Part shown: in pieces, positions 7,540 through 14,590 of the stretch | How positions within the stretch are numbered: position 1 is the first letter of the stretch | Layout of the letters: the number at the start of each line of letters is the position of its first letter | DNA from: a virus | Direction: 5' to 3' (one strand) | IMG/VR virus record: IMGVR_UViG_3300048036_000455 | Span: 1-23,400 of that record | Length of the DNA: 23,400 bases | Notes under the pieces: model-generated | Told to the model about the DNA's origin: nothing | The model's input: only the letters and a program-made list of their open reading frames with translations | The model's database searches: none | Program-made: the position numbers and the translations under genes

Positions 7540-8180
7540 TGGCACTAGAACCAGGTATGGATGAATACAGGCGATGGGTAGGTGGTAACTGGCCCGAAGT
7601 ACAGAAGTGGCAATATGAGTTTTTACAAAATCGCATGTACCACTATAACGAATCTACAACATTTCTTGATGTAGGATGTGGTTCACTACGACTAGGATCT
7701 CGACTCATCCGAGAACATGATGCAGACAAATACATTGGACTTGATGTATCACAAGAACTGATTGACTTCGGTCTCAAATACGAAATACGTGATAAAGACT
7801 TAGAAGCAAAAAGACCACGGTTTATCGTGAATAGTGATTTTGATCTCACTTCGTTAGGAGATGAAAAGGTTGATATTGCATGGTGCTTCTCTCTATGGAT
7901 GCATATACCAGATTGGCTAATGAAACAAGCTTTGACGAATATCAAATCTGTTCTAGCACATGACGGAGTAATTTGGTCCAGCTTTAGTGAAGATTATGGA
8001 ATTAGTCCTCTTCACGGTGAAACACCCGATGATTATGTTTATGATCGTCATCAACGTACTTTTGTTCGATACCGTGACGAGCTTGAAAAGATATTTGATG
8101 AATGTGGTCTCACTTTCGAAGAACGTGACCCTAGTATTAAGAGCGGATATATGGTCCGTAGTGTACCAAAGGACAGATAA
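7539..8180 (+). CDS. class I SAM-dependent methyltransferase (copy 2)
   Basis: A 213-residue paralog of the 6585-7208 methyltransferase. Motif I FLDVGCGSLRLGS, motif II YIGLDVSQELIDFG and motif IV region KVDIAWCFSLWMHI are visible; the C-terminal part keeps DDYVYDRHQRTFVRYRDE. AGAGGAG (7526-7532) gives a strong ribosome binding site. Divergence between the copies is large outside the motifs, suggesting an old duplication or two separate acquisitions rather than redundancy. Substrate unknown. Confidence 0.86.
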   Translation: MALEPGMDEYRRWVGGNWPEVQKWQYEFLQNRMYHYNESTTFLDVGCGSLRLGSRLIREHDADKYIGLDVSQELIDFGLKYEIRDKDLEAKRPRFIVNSDFDLTSLGDEKVDIAWCFSLWMHIPDWLMKQALTNIKSVLAHDGVIWSSFSEDYGISPLHGETPDDYVYDRHQRTFVRYRDELEKIFDECGLTFEERDPSIKSGYMVRSVPKDR

Positions 8181-8359
8181 TGGCAACAAAGAACGATATA
8201 ACAGGTGATAGCTTAAAAAGCAAAGCATCTACCAAAGCTTATAATGATGGGTGGGATCGTATCTTCGGTAATAAAAAGAAAGCCGAAGAGGAAGAAAAGA
8301 AGGACGAAGAAAAGTCCGTCACCGGCCATCAGCAAGAGCCCTGGCATAATCGATCGTAA
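8180..8359 (+). CDS. small phage protein (59 aa)
   Basis: Starts in a TAATG overlap with the methyltransferase stop. The N-terminal MATKNDITGDSLKSK is of a type I recall from T4-like marine phages; the middle is a Lys/Glu-rich segment and the end is EPWHNRS. Low-complexity charge suggests a flexible region. Function unknown. Confidence 0.68.
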   Translation: MATKNDITGDSLKSKASTKAYNDGWDRIFGNKKKAEEEEKKDEEKSVTGHQQEPWHNRS

Positions 8360-8361
8360 AA

Positions 8362-8592
8362 ATGATTGTTATCTATGGTAATAAAGGCTGCAGTGCTTGT
8401 ACACTCGCTAAAAAGAAATGTGCAAGCCTCAGCCTTCGCTATGAGTTTCGTGACATAGGTTACAAAAAATGGTACGTTGAATATACTCAAAGCGGTGCCG
8501 TTGACTTACCATACGTACTTGTCAATGGCAAACCTATTGGTGGTTATAAAGAGCTTCGAGATTATTGCAATGATTATCAATCACAAATATAA
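8362..8592 (+). CDS. glutaredoxin
   Basis: A 76-residue glutaredoxin/NrdH-like thiol-disulfide oxidoreductase with the redox motif CSAC (Cys10, Cys13), the cis-proline region VDLPYVLVNGKPIGGY and the usual small single-domain length. In phages such proteins usually supply electrons to ribonucleotide reductase, though no reductase is in the window. It could also serve redox or iron-sulfur work linked to SdhB, but nothing shows that. It overlaps the sulfotransferase-like gene by 23 bases. Confidence 0.88.
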   Translation: MIVIYGNKGCSACTLAKKKCASLSLRYEFRDIGYKKWYVEYTQSGAVDLPYVLVNGKPIGGYKELRDYCNDYQSQI

Positions 8593-9223
8593 GTTTATCT
8601 ACTTCAAAACAAAGAAGACTGCCAGCACTACTATTGAAATCGCTTTAAGCAAGATATGCACTGAAAAAGATTTCATGACTCGTCTCATTTATAAGGACGA
8701 ATGTAAGCGAGCAAAGATTGCAAAGATCGGATCTACAAACTGGCGATACGCTCTTAAAAATCATGCAACAGCTGAGCAATGCCGACGCCGAGTCCCTCCA
8801 CATGTATGGAACACTTACACCAAGATTACAAGTGTACGTAACACATATGATATGATGGTAAGCAAATACTTCTGGGAGCGTAATAACTGGACTCGAGACT
8901 TCGAACATTGGTATAGCAAGTTTCCAGATTCTGCTACAGCAAACTGGGACATCTACACAATTAACAACCTACCCGTTATTGATCATTACATCCATTACGA
9001 AAACATACTCGAAGATTGTTCTCGCATTTCGAAAATACTCAAGCTACCTATTGATATTGCCGACACTGTAAAAGAAGTAAAAACTAAATCGAATGCGAGA
9101 AAGGAACAGTGGCCTCCCATAAATAAACAGTCGCTGGAAAAAATAACCGAAGACGCTAGACACGAGATTGAGATCTTTAACTACAACATACCTGAAGAAT
9201 ATTTGGAGACTTATTATGGCTAA
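8570..9223 (+). CDS. sulfotransferase-like protein
   Basis: A 217-residue protein of the carbohydrate-sulfotransferase fold. ATG 8570 puts the PAPS 5'-phosphosulfate loop FKTKKTASTTIE (about 12-23) near the N-terminus, where the family has it; longer starts lie in the glutaredoxin gene. The 3'-phosphate binding segment SVRNTYDMMVSKYFW follows, as in VRNPYDRLVSxY of family members. It would transfer sulfate from PAPS to a sugar or similar acceptor, possibly on the virion or host envelope. It overlaps its neighbours at both ends, so it is part of the operon. Acceptor unknown. Confidence 0.78.
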   Translation: MIINHKYKFIYFKTKKTASTTIEIALSKICTEKDFMTRLIYKDECKRAKIAKIGSTNWRYALKNHATAEQCRRRVPPHVWNTYTKITSVRNTYDMMVSKYFWERNNWTRDFEHWYSKFPDSATANWDIYTINNLPVIDHYIHYENILEDCSRISKILKLPIDIADTVKEVKTKSNARKEQWPPINKQSLEKITEDARHEIEIFNYNIPEEYLETYYG

Positions 9224-9359
9224 GAAAGCAAAAACTGGAATTACACTTCACGAACCCACCCGTAAAGGTACATGTATCGGGCGCGGCATTTTCAAAACAT
9301 CTTCTATGAACAAATCTCGAAAACGCAGTTTTAAAAAATACCGTGGTCAAGGTAAGTAA
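9216..9359 (+). CDS. small basic phage protein (47 aa)
   Basis: A short, strongly basic protein (MAKKAKTGITLHEPTRKGT at the start, KRSFKKYRGQGK at the end) of a type I recall in T4-like marine phages. ATG 9216 overlaps the sulfotransferase stop by 8 bases. The composition suggests nucleic-acid binding, which is a guess. Confidence 0.7.
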   Translation: MAKKAKTGITLHEPTRKGTCIGRGIFKTSSMNKSRKRSFKKYRGQGK

Positions 9360-9682
9360 TGCAATCAGGACATCTTGACGCTTTTGGTAACCCTGTTGGA
9401 ACCGGCTATGGCGGTGATGGCGAGTGCCCTGAGCAATATGCAGTATGCTATACGCCGAATGAATTCGAAGAATTTTTAGAGGCTGGTGATTTAGAATATA
9501 ATTATGAAGAACAAATTCTAGAACCAAAGGGTGATGCTGAAGCAGTACTCGATTGGACAACACAACTATTATTCTTAGAATGGACCACTCTACTATACTT
9601 AGTCATACCACTGAGCATATTTGCAGTTTATGGATTAACCATATATGCTGGAGTCAAGTTCATTCAGAAAAAATTTAGCTAA
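9359..9682 (+). CDS. small protein with one C-terminal membrane helix
   Basis: A 107-residue protein: a Gly-rich N-terminus with two cysteines (GECPEQYAVCY), an acidic middle, and one hydrophobic helix at about 74-98 (TLLYLVIPLSIFAVYGLTIY) followed by a Lys-rich end. It is probably an inner-membrane protein with its N-terminus outside. The two cysteines could pair in the periplasm. No family recognised. Confidence 0.62.
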   Translation: MQSGHLDAFGNPVGTGYGGDGECPEQYAVCYTPNEFEEFLEAGDLEYNYEEQILEPKGDAEAVLDWTTQLLFLEWTTLLYLVIPLSIFAVYGLTIYAGVKFIQKKFS

Positions 9683-9693
9683 GGAAAAAAACA

Positions 9694-10206
9694 ATGAGCC
9701 AACATAACAGATATGACGTAAAGGTAATCAAGGTTGTCGATGGAGACACCGTTGATGTAGATATTGATCTAGGTTTCGGTATTTGCTTGAAAGACGAACG
9801 AGTACGTATTATGGGTATCGATACACCCGAGTCACGTACTAGTGATAAAGTCGAAGATCTATTCGGTGAAGCTGCAAAAGCTCGCTTGAAGCAGTTAATG
9901 AAAAACGGTGGTAAGCTGATTACGACTGAAGACAAGCATGGCGAAGACATGAAAGGTAAGTTCGGACGAGTCCTCGGTGACTTTGAAGTGTATTACCCAG
10001 AAGGTGATCGATGGGAAAAGGTTACTAAAATCATGGCTGAAGAAGGTCACTGTGTACCTTATTTCGGTGGAAGTAAGGAAGAGACTCAAGCGGCTCATGA
10101 AAAGAATCGAACACGTCTACTTGCTGAAGGAATCGTTACTCAGGCTAAATATGACAAGGCTGTTGCTTTGATGGAGAAAAAAAGAGCAAAAGAAGCTAAA
10201 AAGTAG
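9694..10206 (+). CDS. thermonuclease-like (SNase family) nuclease
   Basis: A 170-residue OB-fold nuclease like staphylococcal nuclease. It has VVDGDTVDVDIDLGFG (Asp16, Asp18) and VRIMGIDTPESR, placing Arg38, Asp43 and Glu46 at the catalytic and calcium-binding positions, and a later Arg in GKFGRVLGD. No signal peptide is seen, so it acts in the host cytoplasm, perhaps degrading host DNA or trimming phage DNA. AAGGAAAA lies before the ATG. Its TAG stop ends directly at the -35 box of the next promoter. Confidence 0.87.
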   Translation: MSQHNRYDVKVIKVVDGDTVDVDIDLGFGICLKDERVRIMGIDTPESRTSDKVEDLFGEAAKARLKQLMKNGGKLITTEDKHGEDMKGKFGRVLGDFEVYYPEGDRWEKVTKIMAEEGHCVPYFGGSKEETQAAHEKNRTRLLAEGIVTQAKYDKAVALMEKKRAKEAKK

Positions 10207-10235
10207 TTGACAATGCACTGAGGATGTGTTAGAAT
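10207..10235 (+). promoter_or_regulatory. early-type sigma70 promoter P1
   Basis: TTGACA (10207-10212), 17-bp spacer, TAGAAT (10230-10235). It is one of six matching promoters in the window. It begins immediately after the nuclease stop codon and would drive the gene at 10269. Confidence 0.88.
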
Positions 10236-10268
10236 GGCTACTCAAATCAAAGCTAAAGGTTAGAAACA

Positions 10269-10769
10269 GTGTTCGAACCACTCCTCAATCCCTATCAAAT
10301 GCTTGAACTTGGTGTGTTTGATGGTGACTACTTTAAAGGTGACTACAGTGACTTCGACAAGGATGTAATTGTAGCACCTCAAAACCTCTTCATGGAAGGT
10401 GCATCTCAACCTAAAGAGATGTGGATCGAGAAAGGCTGGATTACAAAAGAAGACCCTATGGGTTGGTTACAGTGGTATGTACGTTACTATCATGGACGTC
10501 GCATTCCAGAACTCGATACATGGCAGATCAAACGCTGGAGATCATTTACTGCTAGGCATGGCGCTCAAGTATGTAAGAACGGAAACGGTGATCTCTGTAA
10601 GCGCCTCAAACAAAGACAGGCTCTTCTTCATTGGGGAGCCGATCCTATTCCAGATATCAATACTTCTCGCGAAGAAAAAATATCTTATCTTTTTACAAAA
10701 AAACAGTTGACAAATGCAATTGAACCTGATAGAATGGTATCCGTTGAACAGTGGAGACATATACTATGA
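10269..10769 (+). CDS. hypothetical phage protein
   Basis: A 166-residue protein with a GTG start; the opening MFEPLLNPYQMLELGVFDG resembles from memory a conserved protein of T4-like marine phages, which supports this start over ATG 10299. The region MGWLQWYVRYYHGRR and several Arg/Lys and Trp residues suggest a compact soluble domain. It lies just after promoter P1, and promoter P2 is inside its last 60 bases. Function unknown. Confidence 0.72.
   Translation: MFEPLLNPYQMLELGVFDGDYFKGDYSDFDKDVIVAPQNLFMEGASQPKEMWIEKGWITKEDPMGWLQWYVRYYHGRRIPELDTWQIKRWRSFTARHGAQVCKNGNGDLCKRLKQRQALLHWGADPIPDINTSREEKISYLFTKKQLTNAIEPDRMVSVEQWRHIL
10707..10735 (+). promoter_or_regulatory. early-type sigma70 promoter P2 inside a coding region
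   Basis: TTGACA (10707-10712), 17-bp spacer, TAGAAT (10730-10735), followed by GGTA. The whole element encodes residues near the C-terminus of the 10269-10769 protein (QLTNAIEPDRM). It would serve the gene starting at 10766. Confidence 0.87.
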
Positions 10770-11206
10770 CTATGCATTTGATACGCGGTGCTAACTCGCT
10801 TAATACACGTAAACCAAAACGTAAGCTGACTAAGGCTCGGTTAGAAGAGCTTCAAGTTGAATGGCGTGCTCATAATAAGCTTATGAAAAGAACTGGTAAT
10901 CATGATCTTCGCTACAACGATTTTAATGAGTATCTTGACTACTGCCACGGTAAAGTTAAATTTAAAAAGGAGTTTAAAGAATATGAACCGGACACAACGT
11001 ACCGCCGCACGACACCGAGCTACCCTTCAGCAAGCATCTCGCCGACGGGAGCAAATGCGTCTCAACTCGGTTCAGCAACAGGAAGACCAAAAAGACAAGA
11101 ATATACAGGAACCCTCGTCAAAGGAATAGCTACAATGCATAAATCCAATGCCGTTCCCATTATCAATAGTGAGCAAGCAACTGAGATTTCAAGGATGGCA
11201 AAATGA
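10766..11206 (+). CDS. hypothetical phage protein conserved in marine T4-like phages
   Basis: A 146-residue basic protein. ATG 10766 overlaps the previous stop (ATGA) and has GGAG at 10752-10755; GTG 10751 is an alternative. The N-terminal part is Lys/Arg rich (RKPKRKLTKARLEELQVEW), the middle has YRRTTPSYPS and a Ser/Gly linker, and the C-terminus reads EYTGTLVKGIATMHKSNAVP, a segment I recall as strongly conserved in T4-like cyanophages and related phages. Function unknown. Confidence 0.76.
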   Translation: MTMHLIRGANSLNTRKPKRKLTKARLEELQVEWRAHNKLMKRTGNHDLRYNDFNEYLDYCHGKVKFKKEFKEYEPDTTYRRTTPSYPSASISPTGANASQLGSATGRPKRQEYTGTLVKGIATMHKSNAVPIINSEQATEISRMAK

Positions 11207-11691
11207 ACGGATTTCGTAAGCTACAAGAACGTCTTACTACAGAAGGTTGGTATGTAGGATGGAATCATTATTGCTGTCAGTCATGTGCTTGGATGGATAT
11301 ACCTGACTACTTTGATGATGGAACTGAAATTGACTTGTCGAAAGTTCTTTTTAATCATAGCCAAGACTGTGAAGTATATGATGAAGAAGGTACAGAGTGT
11401 GAGGTCTGTGATGGTGAAGGATATGATGAGGATGACGAAGATTGCTCTGAGTGTAACGGCACAGGCATAGACTACGAGAATCTCCATCGCGATGATTACG
11501 ACACTAGTCAGCCTGGGTTTGTTTGCTATAATCCTGAGCAACAAGACTCAAGTACATTTTGTTTCGCTGGTGATAAAGAAGGTGTAAAGAATCTCAAAGC
11601 AATCCTTCCTATTATCGAAGAGTGTGGATGCGAATACTCTTGGAGTGAGTCCGGCGATGAACGTATCGAAATATCGTGGAAGTTGAAATGA
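11203..11691 (+). CDS. cysteine-rich protein with two DnaJ-type CxxCxGxG motifs
   Basis: A 162-residue acidic protein starting in an ATGA overlap. It has NHYCCQSC near residue 25 and two zinc-ribbon-like repeats, CEVCDGEG (66-73) and CSECNGTG (81-88), of the kind that bind zinc in DnaJ and in some RNA- or DNA-binding proteins. There is no J domain, so it is not a DnaJ. The C-terminus (YSWSESGDERIEISWKL) looks like a beta hairpin. A role as zinc-dependent adaptor or inhibitor is possible but unsupported. Confidence 0.68.
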   Translation: MNGFRKLQERLTTEGWYVGWNHYCCQSCAWMDIPDYFDDGTEIDLSKVLFNHSQDCEVYDEEGTECEVCDGEGYDEDDEDCSECNGTGIDYENLHRDDYDTSQPGFVCYNPEQQDSSTFCFAGDKEGVKNLKAILPIIEECGCEYSWSESGDERIEISWKLK

Positions 11692-11897
11692 GCATGAATC
11701 TACGAGAAAAGATTAATATGCGAATGGATATTCTTCAGGATTGGATGGAAAACAATTATCATCTTAAAAATCCTGAAGCTGTGATTGAACACATTCGAAA
11801 TGTATCTAAGTTTTGGAGTGTGTTAAGTGAAGAGGATCGTGATTATATTCACGGTGCAACCTATGCAGTTGAAGAAAAAGTGGAATGGAAACTATGA
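11688..11897 (+). CDS. small hypothetical phage protein
   Basis: About 69 residues from ATG 11688, which overlaps the previous stop; ATG 11694 is also possible. The sequence is helical and amphipathic (NLREKINMRMDILQDWMENN, then KFWSVLSEEDRDYIHGATYA). It is of a type I recall in marine T4-like phages. No motif that indicates an activity. Confidence 0.66.
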   Translation: MSMNLREKINMRMDILQDWMENNYHLKNPEAVIEHIRNVSKFWSVLSEEDRDYIHGATYAVEEKVEWKL

Positions 11898-12166
11898 CTG
11901 AATATAATGATGTGGTAGAAACTCAACGTAAAAGACTTAAAGCTGAAGAATGGGCACGTGTATGCAATGAAGTCCAATGCCACGGGCTTACGAGTATGTG
12001 GTATGAAACCGACGAGACTCGAGCCCATTTTGAAAATGGAATGGTAACTGATTACTCCTTTAATGATGGTCGCATTGAACGTTATCAAAAAGGTGAACTC
12101 ATCTATACCTTTAATAAGCCTCTTACCGGCCAAGAATTACTTGACGCATATCTTAAAAGCTCATGA
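11894..12166 (+). CDS. small hypothetical protein
   Basis: About 90 residues from ATG 11894 (ATGA overlap with the preceding stop; ATG 11885 would add three residues). The protein opens with a charged helix (VVETQRKRLKAEEWARVCNE) and continues with beta-strand-like segments (HFENGMVTDYSFNDGRIERY). No recognised family. It overlaps the hydrolase start by 4 bases. Confidence 0.62.
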   Translation: MTEYNDVVETQRKRLKAEEWARVCNEVQCHGLTSMWYETDETRAHFENGMVTDYSFNDGRIERYQKGELIYTFNKPLTGQELLDAYLKSS

Positions 12167-12678
12167 TAAAATCTAAAACTAGTTTAGGAATAGGAGCTGC
12201 GCTTCTATTCTTCGTTACTCAATCGTATGTCGTAGATGCTCAAGTAATCAGTGACTCAGAGTATTGTCTTGCACTGAATGTTTACCACGAAGCTCGTAGT
12301 GAGAATCTTGCTGGTAAGTTTGCTGTATCAGATGTTGTATTGAATCGTGTTAATGATAATCGCTATCCTGATACTATTTGTGGTGTCGTAAAGCAAGCTG
12401 TATTAAGTAAGTGGCATCTCGAGCAAGGACGTGAAGTACCTGTTCGAAACAAATGTCAGTTTAGTTGGTATTGCGATGGTCGTAAAGATGATCCTACTGA
12501 TATGGATGCTTGGGCTGAAAGCCGGCTCGTTGCATATCAAATGCTCGAAGGTAATCTGTATCGAGGTATCACTGAAGGTGCTACACATTATCATGCAACA
12601 TACGTACAACCTTCATGGCGAACACGTTTTAGTTTAGTAGGTCATATTGGTTCGCATATCTTCTACAGAGCAGAATGA
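12163..12678 (+). CDS. SleB/Hydrolase_2-type cell wall hydrolase (probable endolysin)
   Basis: A 171-residue peptidoglycan hydrolase. A signal peptide or signal-anchor occupies residues 1-27 (LGIGAALLFFVTQSYVVDAQ). The mature domain has the family motif CLALNVYHEARSE with the putative catalytic Glu43 and RVNDNRYPDTICGVV, and ends with the QFSWYCDG and GATHYHA regions. The presence of a secretion signal suggests Sec-dependent export, so it may need no holin, as with SAR endolysins. It could instead be a periplasmic hydrolase used during infection. It is the last gene of an overlapping chain from 10766. Confidence 0.88.
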   Translation: MIKSKTSLGIGAALLFFVTQSYVVDAQVISDSEYCLALNVYHEARSENLAGKFAVSDVVLNRVNDNRYPDTICGVVKQAVLSKWHLEQGREVPVRNKCQFSWYCDGRKDDPTDMDAWAESRLVAYQMLEGNLYRGITEGATHYHATYVQPSWRTRFSLVGHIGSHIFYRAE

Positions 12679-12707
12679 TAAATATCTCCTATATTCATAA
12701 TGGAGAT
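12677..12707 (+). promoter_or_regulatory. possible T4-type late promoter and SD-sequestering hairpin
   Basis: GATAAATA (12677-12684) differs from the T4 late -10 consensus TATAAATA in one base. ATCTCC (12684-12689) pairs with GGAGAT (12702-12707), which contains the Shine-Dalgarno sequence of the gene at 12713. A late transcript starting near 12690 would lack the left arm and leave the site free. Confidence 0.4.
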
Positions 12708-12712
12708 GTTCA

Positions 12713-13270
12713 GTGAACGTAGCAGGAATAGATTATAGTTTAACAAGCCCAGCAGTCTGTGTACATAGCGGTGATTCGTGGAGCTACGACAATTGTAGCT
12801 TCCACTTTTTTAAGACAAAGAAAATCGTAAGCACTTATCCTTTTATCGGATACGATTACCCTGAATGGGATTGCGATCAGAAAAGATACGAAAACCTTTC
12901 GGCATGGACTTTGGACGTATTATTTTATAGTAATGTAACAAAAGCTTTTATTGAAGGATATGCATTTGGTGCCGTAGGCCGAGTCTTTAATATTGCTGAA
13001 AACGGTGGTTATTTGAAACAACGGCTTTGGCTTTGTGGTATTGAGCAGGACACGGTTCCTCCTACCGTAATTAAAAAGTTCGCAACAGGTAAAGGTAACT
13101 CTAGTAAAGAAGCAATGTATGAATCATTCGTAGAAGAAACTGGTGTTAATGTCTTTGCTAGTCTCGATATACCAGACTCAAAGAATTGGAATCCAGTATC
13201 AGATATCGTAGATGCTTACTATATAGCAAAGCATGGATTTGAAAATGAATTACAACGTCTCAATTTATAG
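12713..13270 (+). CDS. RuvC-like Holliday junction resolvase/endonuclease
   Basis: A 185-residue RNase H-fold protein beginning MNVAGIDYSLTSPAV with the first acidic residue of a RuvC-type active site (Asp7), followed by AFIEGYAFGA (second acidic) and SDIVDAYYIAKHG (C-terminal acidic). GTG 12713 has GGAG 7 bases upstream. T4-like phages usually use gp49 endonuclease VII for junctions; marine relatives often carry RuvC-like proteins. It would resolve branched phage DNA before packaging. It overlaps the SdhB start by 26 bases. Confidence 0.74.
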   Translation: MNVAGIDYSLTSPAVCVHSGDSWSYDNCSFHFFKTKKIVSTYPFIGYDYPEWDCDQKRYENLSAWTLDVLFYSNVTKAFIEGYAFGAVGRVFNIAENGGYLKQRLWLCGIEQDTVPPTVIKKFATGKGNSSKEAMYESFVEETGVNVFASLDIPDSKNWNPVSDIVDAYYIAKHGFENELQRLNL

Positions 13271-13952
13271 GTACAACCCAGAAACAGACACAGCGCCATA
13301 TATGCAGGACTTTGATTTTGAAATCAAAGAAGGTTCTGATATGATGGTGCTCGATGTGATGATTGCTCTTAAAGAAGAGCATGGTGACTTAACGTTCCGT
13401 CGTTCATGCCGAGAAGGAGTTTGTGGATCTGATGGTGTAAACATTAATGGAAAGAATGGACTTGCTTGCATTACACCGGTCTCGTCTTTGAAAGGTAAAA
13501 AGATTACTATTCGTCCGCTTCCTGGGTTACCTGTTGTACGAGACTTAGTGGTTGACATGGCTGATTTTTATGCGGCTTATGAAAAGATCAATCCATTTTT
13601 ACAAAACAATACTCCTACTATGGGAATCGAAAGACTCCAAACACCAGAAGATCGAGCCAAACTCGATGGATTATATGAGTGTATCATGTGTGCATGTTGT
13701 AGTACAGCTTGCCCATCCTTTTGGTGGAATCCAGATAAATTCTTAGGCCCTCAGGCATTACTAGCGAGCGCTAGGTTCCTACTCGACAGTCGAGATCTTG
13801 CAACCGAGGAAAGGTTACAGGAACTCGATGATCCGTTTAGTGTATTCCGTTGCCACGGTATTATGAACTGCGTTAATGTATGCCCGAAAGGACTCAACCC
13901 AACAAAAGCCATTGGCCACATCAAGTCAATGCTATTAGAAAGAGGTATGTAA
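13245..13952 (+). CDS. sdhB: succinate dehydrogenase iron-sulfur subunit
   Basis: A 235-residue, full-length complex II subunit that carries electrons from the flavoprotein SdhA to ubiquinone through three clusters. [2Fe-2S] site: Cys55, Cys60, Asp63, Cys75 in SCREGVCGSDG and NGLAC. [4Fe-4S] and [3Fe-4S] sites: Cys146, Cys149, Cys152, Cys156 (CIMCACCSTACP) and Cys203, Cys209, Cys213 (CHGIMNCVNVCPKG), with quinone-site Trp161. Spacing equals E. coli SdhB; Asp63 in place of a fourth Cys is the gamma/betaproteobacterial form. ATG 13245 lies inside the RuvC-like gene. SdhA, SdhC and SdhD are not in the window, so it must assemble with host partners. It shows no sign of decay. Confidence 0.96.
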   Translation: MNYNVSIYRYNPETDTAPYMQDFDFEIKEGSDMMVLDVMIALKEEHGDLTFRRSCREGVCGSDGVNINGKNGLACITPVSSLKGKKITIRPLPGLPVVRDLVVDMADFYAAYEKINPFLQNNTPTMGIERLQTPEDRAKLDGLYECIMCACCSTACPSFWWNPDKFLGPQALLASARFLLDSRDLATEERLQELDDPFSVFRCHGIMNCVNVCPKGLNPTKAIGHIKSMLLERGM

Positions 13953-14590
13953 TGATAGTAATATTCAATGGCCCGCCCGGCTCAGGAAAAGACGAAGCTG
14001 CAAAGTACTTCAAAGAAAACTTTGGCTTTAAAAGCCTGAGCTTCAAATACCAATTATTCAAAGAAACAATTAAGCATTTTGATGTTCAAGAAGATTGGTT
14101 CATGGAAGGCTACGACGATCGAGAACAAAAAGAAAAGCAGTTTGATGTTTTGAATGGTTACTCTCGTCGAGAAGCTATGATCTATGTTTCAGAAGAAATT
14201 CTAAAGCCTAAGCATGGTAAAGCGTACTTTGGTGAATGTGTATCTGAAGAGATCGAGGATGGTGTTAACTATGCGATTGCTGATGGCGGATTTGTCGAAG
14301 AGCTACGACCTTTGATTGAACGAGTCGGTACTGATAATATTGTTATTGTACAGCTTTGTCGAGAAGGGCATGACTATTCAAATGATTCTCGACGCTACTT
14401 TGATGGAAATCTTATAAGGGAATTCGCTATCAACGGCGCATCTGATATAGATAATAAGTATATGCTAAATGAGAGTTTCGACATTCAAACATATCGTATA
14501 CATAATAATGGATCGCTGAGAAACTTTCGAAACGTCCTAACTTCCATACATGATGAGATCAATATTGACCATGCAATCGAACCAGCTTGA
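13952..14590 (+). CDS. deoxynucleoside monophosphate kinase-like P-loop protein
   Basis: A 212-residue NMP-kinase-fold protein. Start ATG 13952 overlaps the SdhB stop and puts the P-loop GPPGSGKDE (7-15) at the N-terminus, as expected. The region DREQKEKQFDVLNGYSRREA and ADGGFVEELRPL resemble phage dNMP kinases such as T4 gp1. It would phosphorylate dNMPs to supply phage DNA synthesis. The assignment to dNMP rather than another small-molecule kinase is moderate. It overlaps the glycosyltransferase by 20 bases. Confidence 0.76.
   Translation: MIVIFNGPPGSGKDEAAKYFKENFGFKSLSFKYQLFKETIKHFDVQEDWFMEGYDDREQKEKQFDVLNGYSRREAMIYVSEEILKPKHGKAYFGECVSEEIEDGVNYAIADGGFVEELRPLIERVGTDNIVIVQLCREGHDYSNDSRRYFDGNLIREFAINGASDIDNKYMLNESFDIQTYRIHNNGSLRNFRNVLTSIHDEINIDHAIEPA

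Noticed and set aside
9118-9125. CATAAATA in the sulfotransferase gene as a late promoter
   Set aside because: One base off consensus and about 90 bases before the next start, inside coding sequence; not supported without transcript data.
10234-10263. Nine-codon frame starting in the P1 -10 box
   Set aside because: Its start codon lies within the promoter, upstream of the expected RNA start.
10268-10280. GTTCGAACCA string resembling a tRNA T arm
   Set aside because: No acceptor, D or anticodon stem could be matched around it, and it is the start of a coding region.
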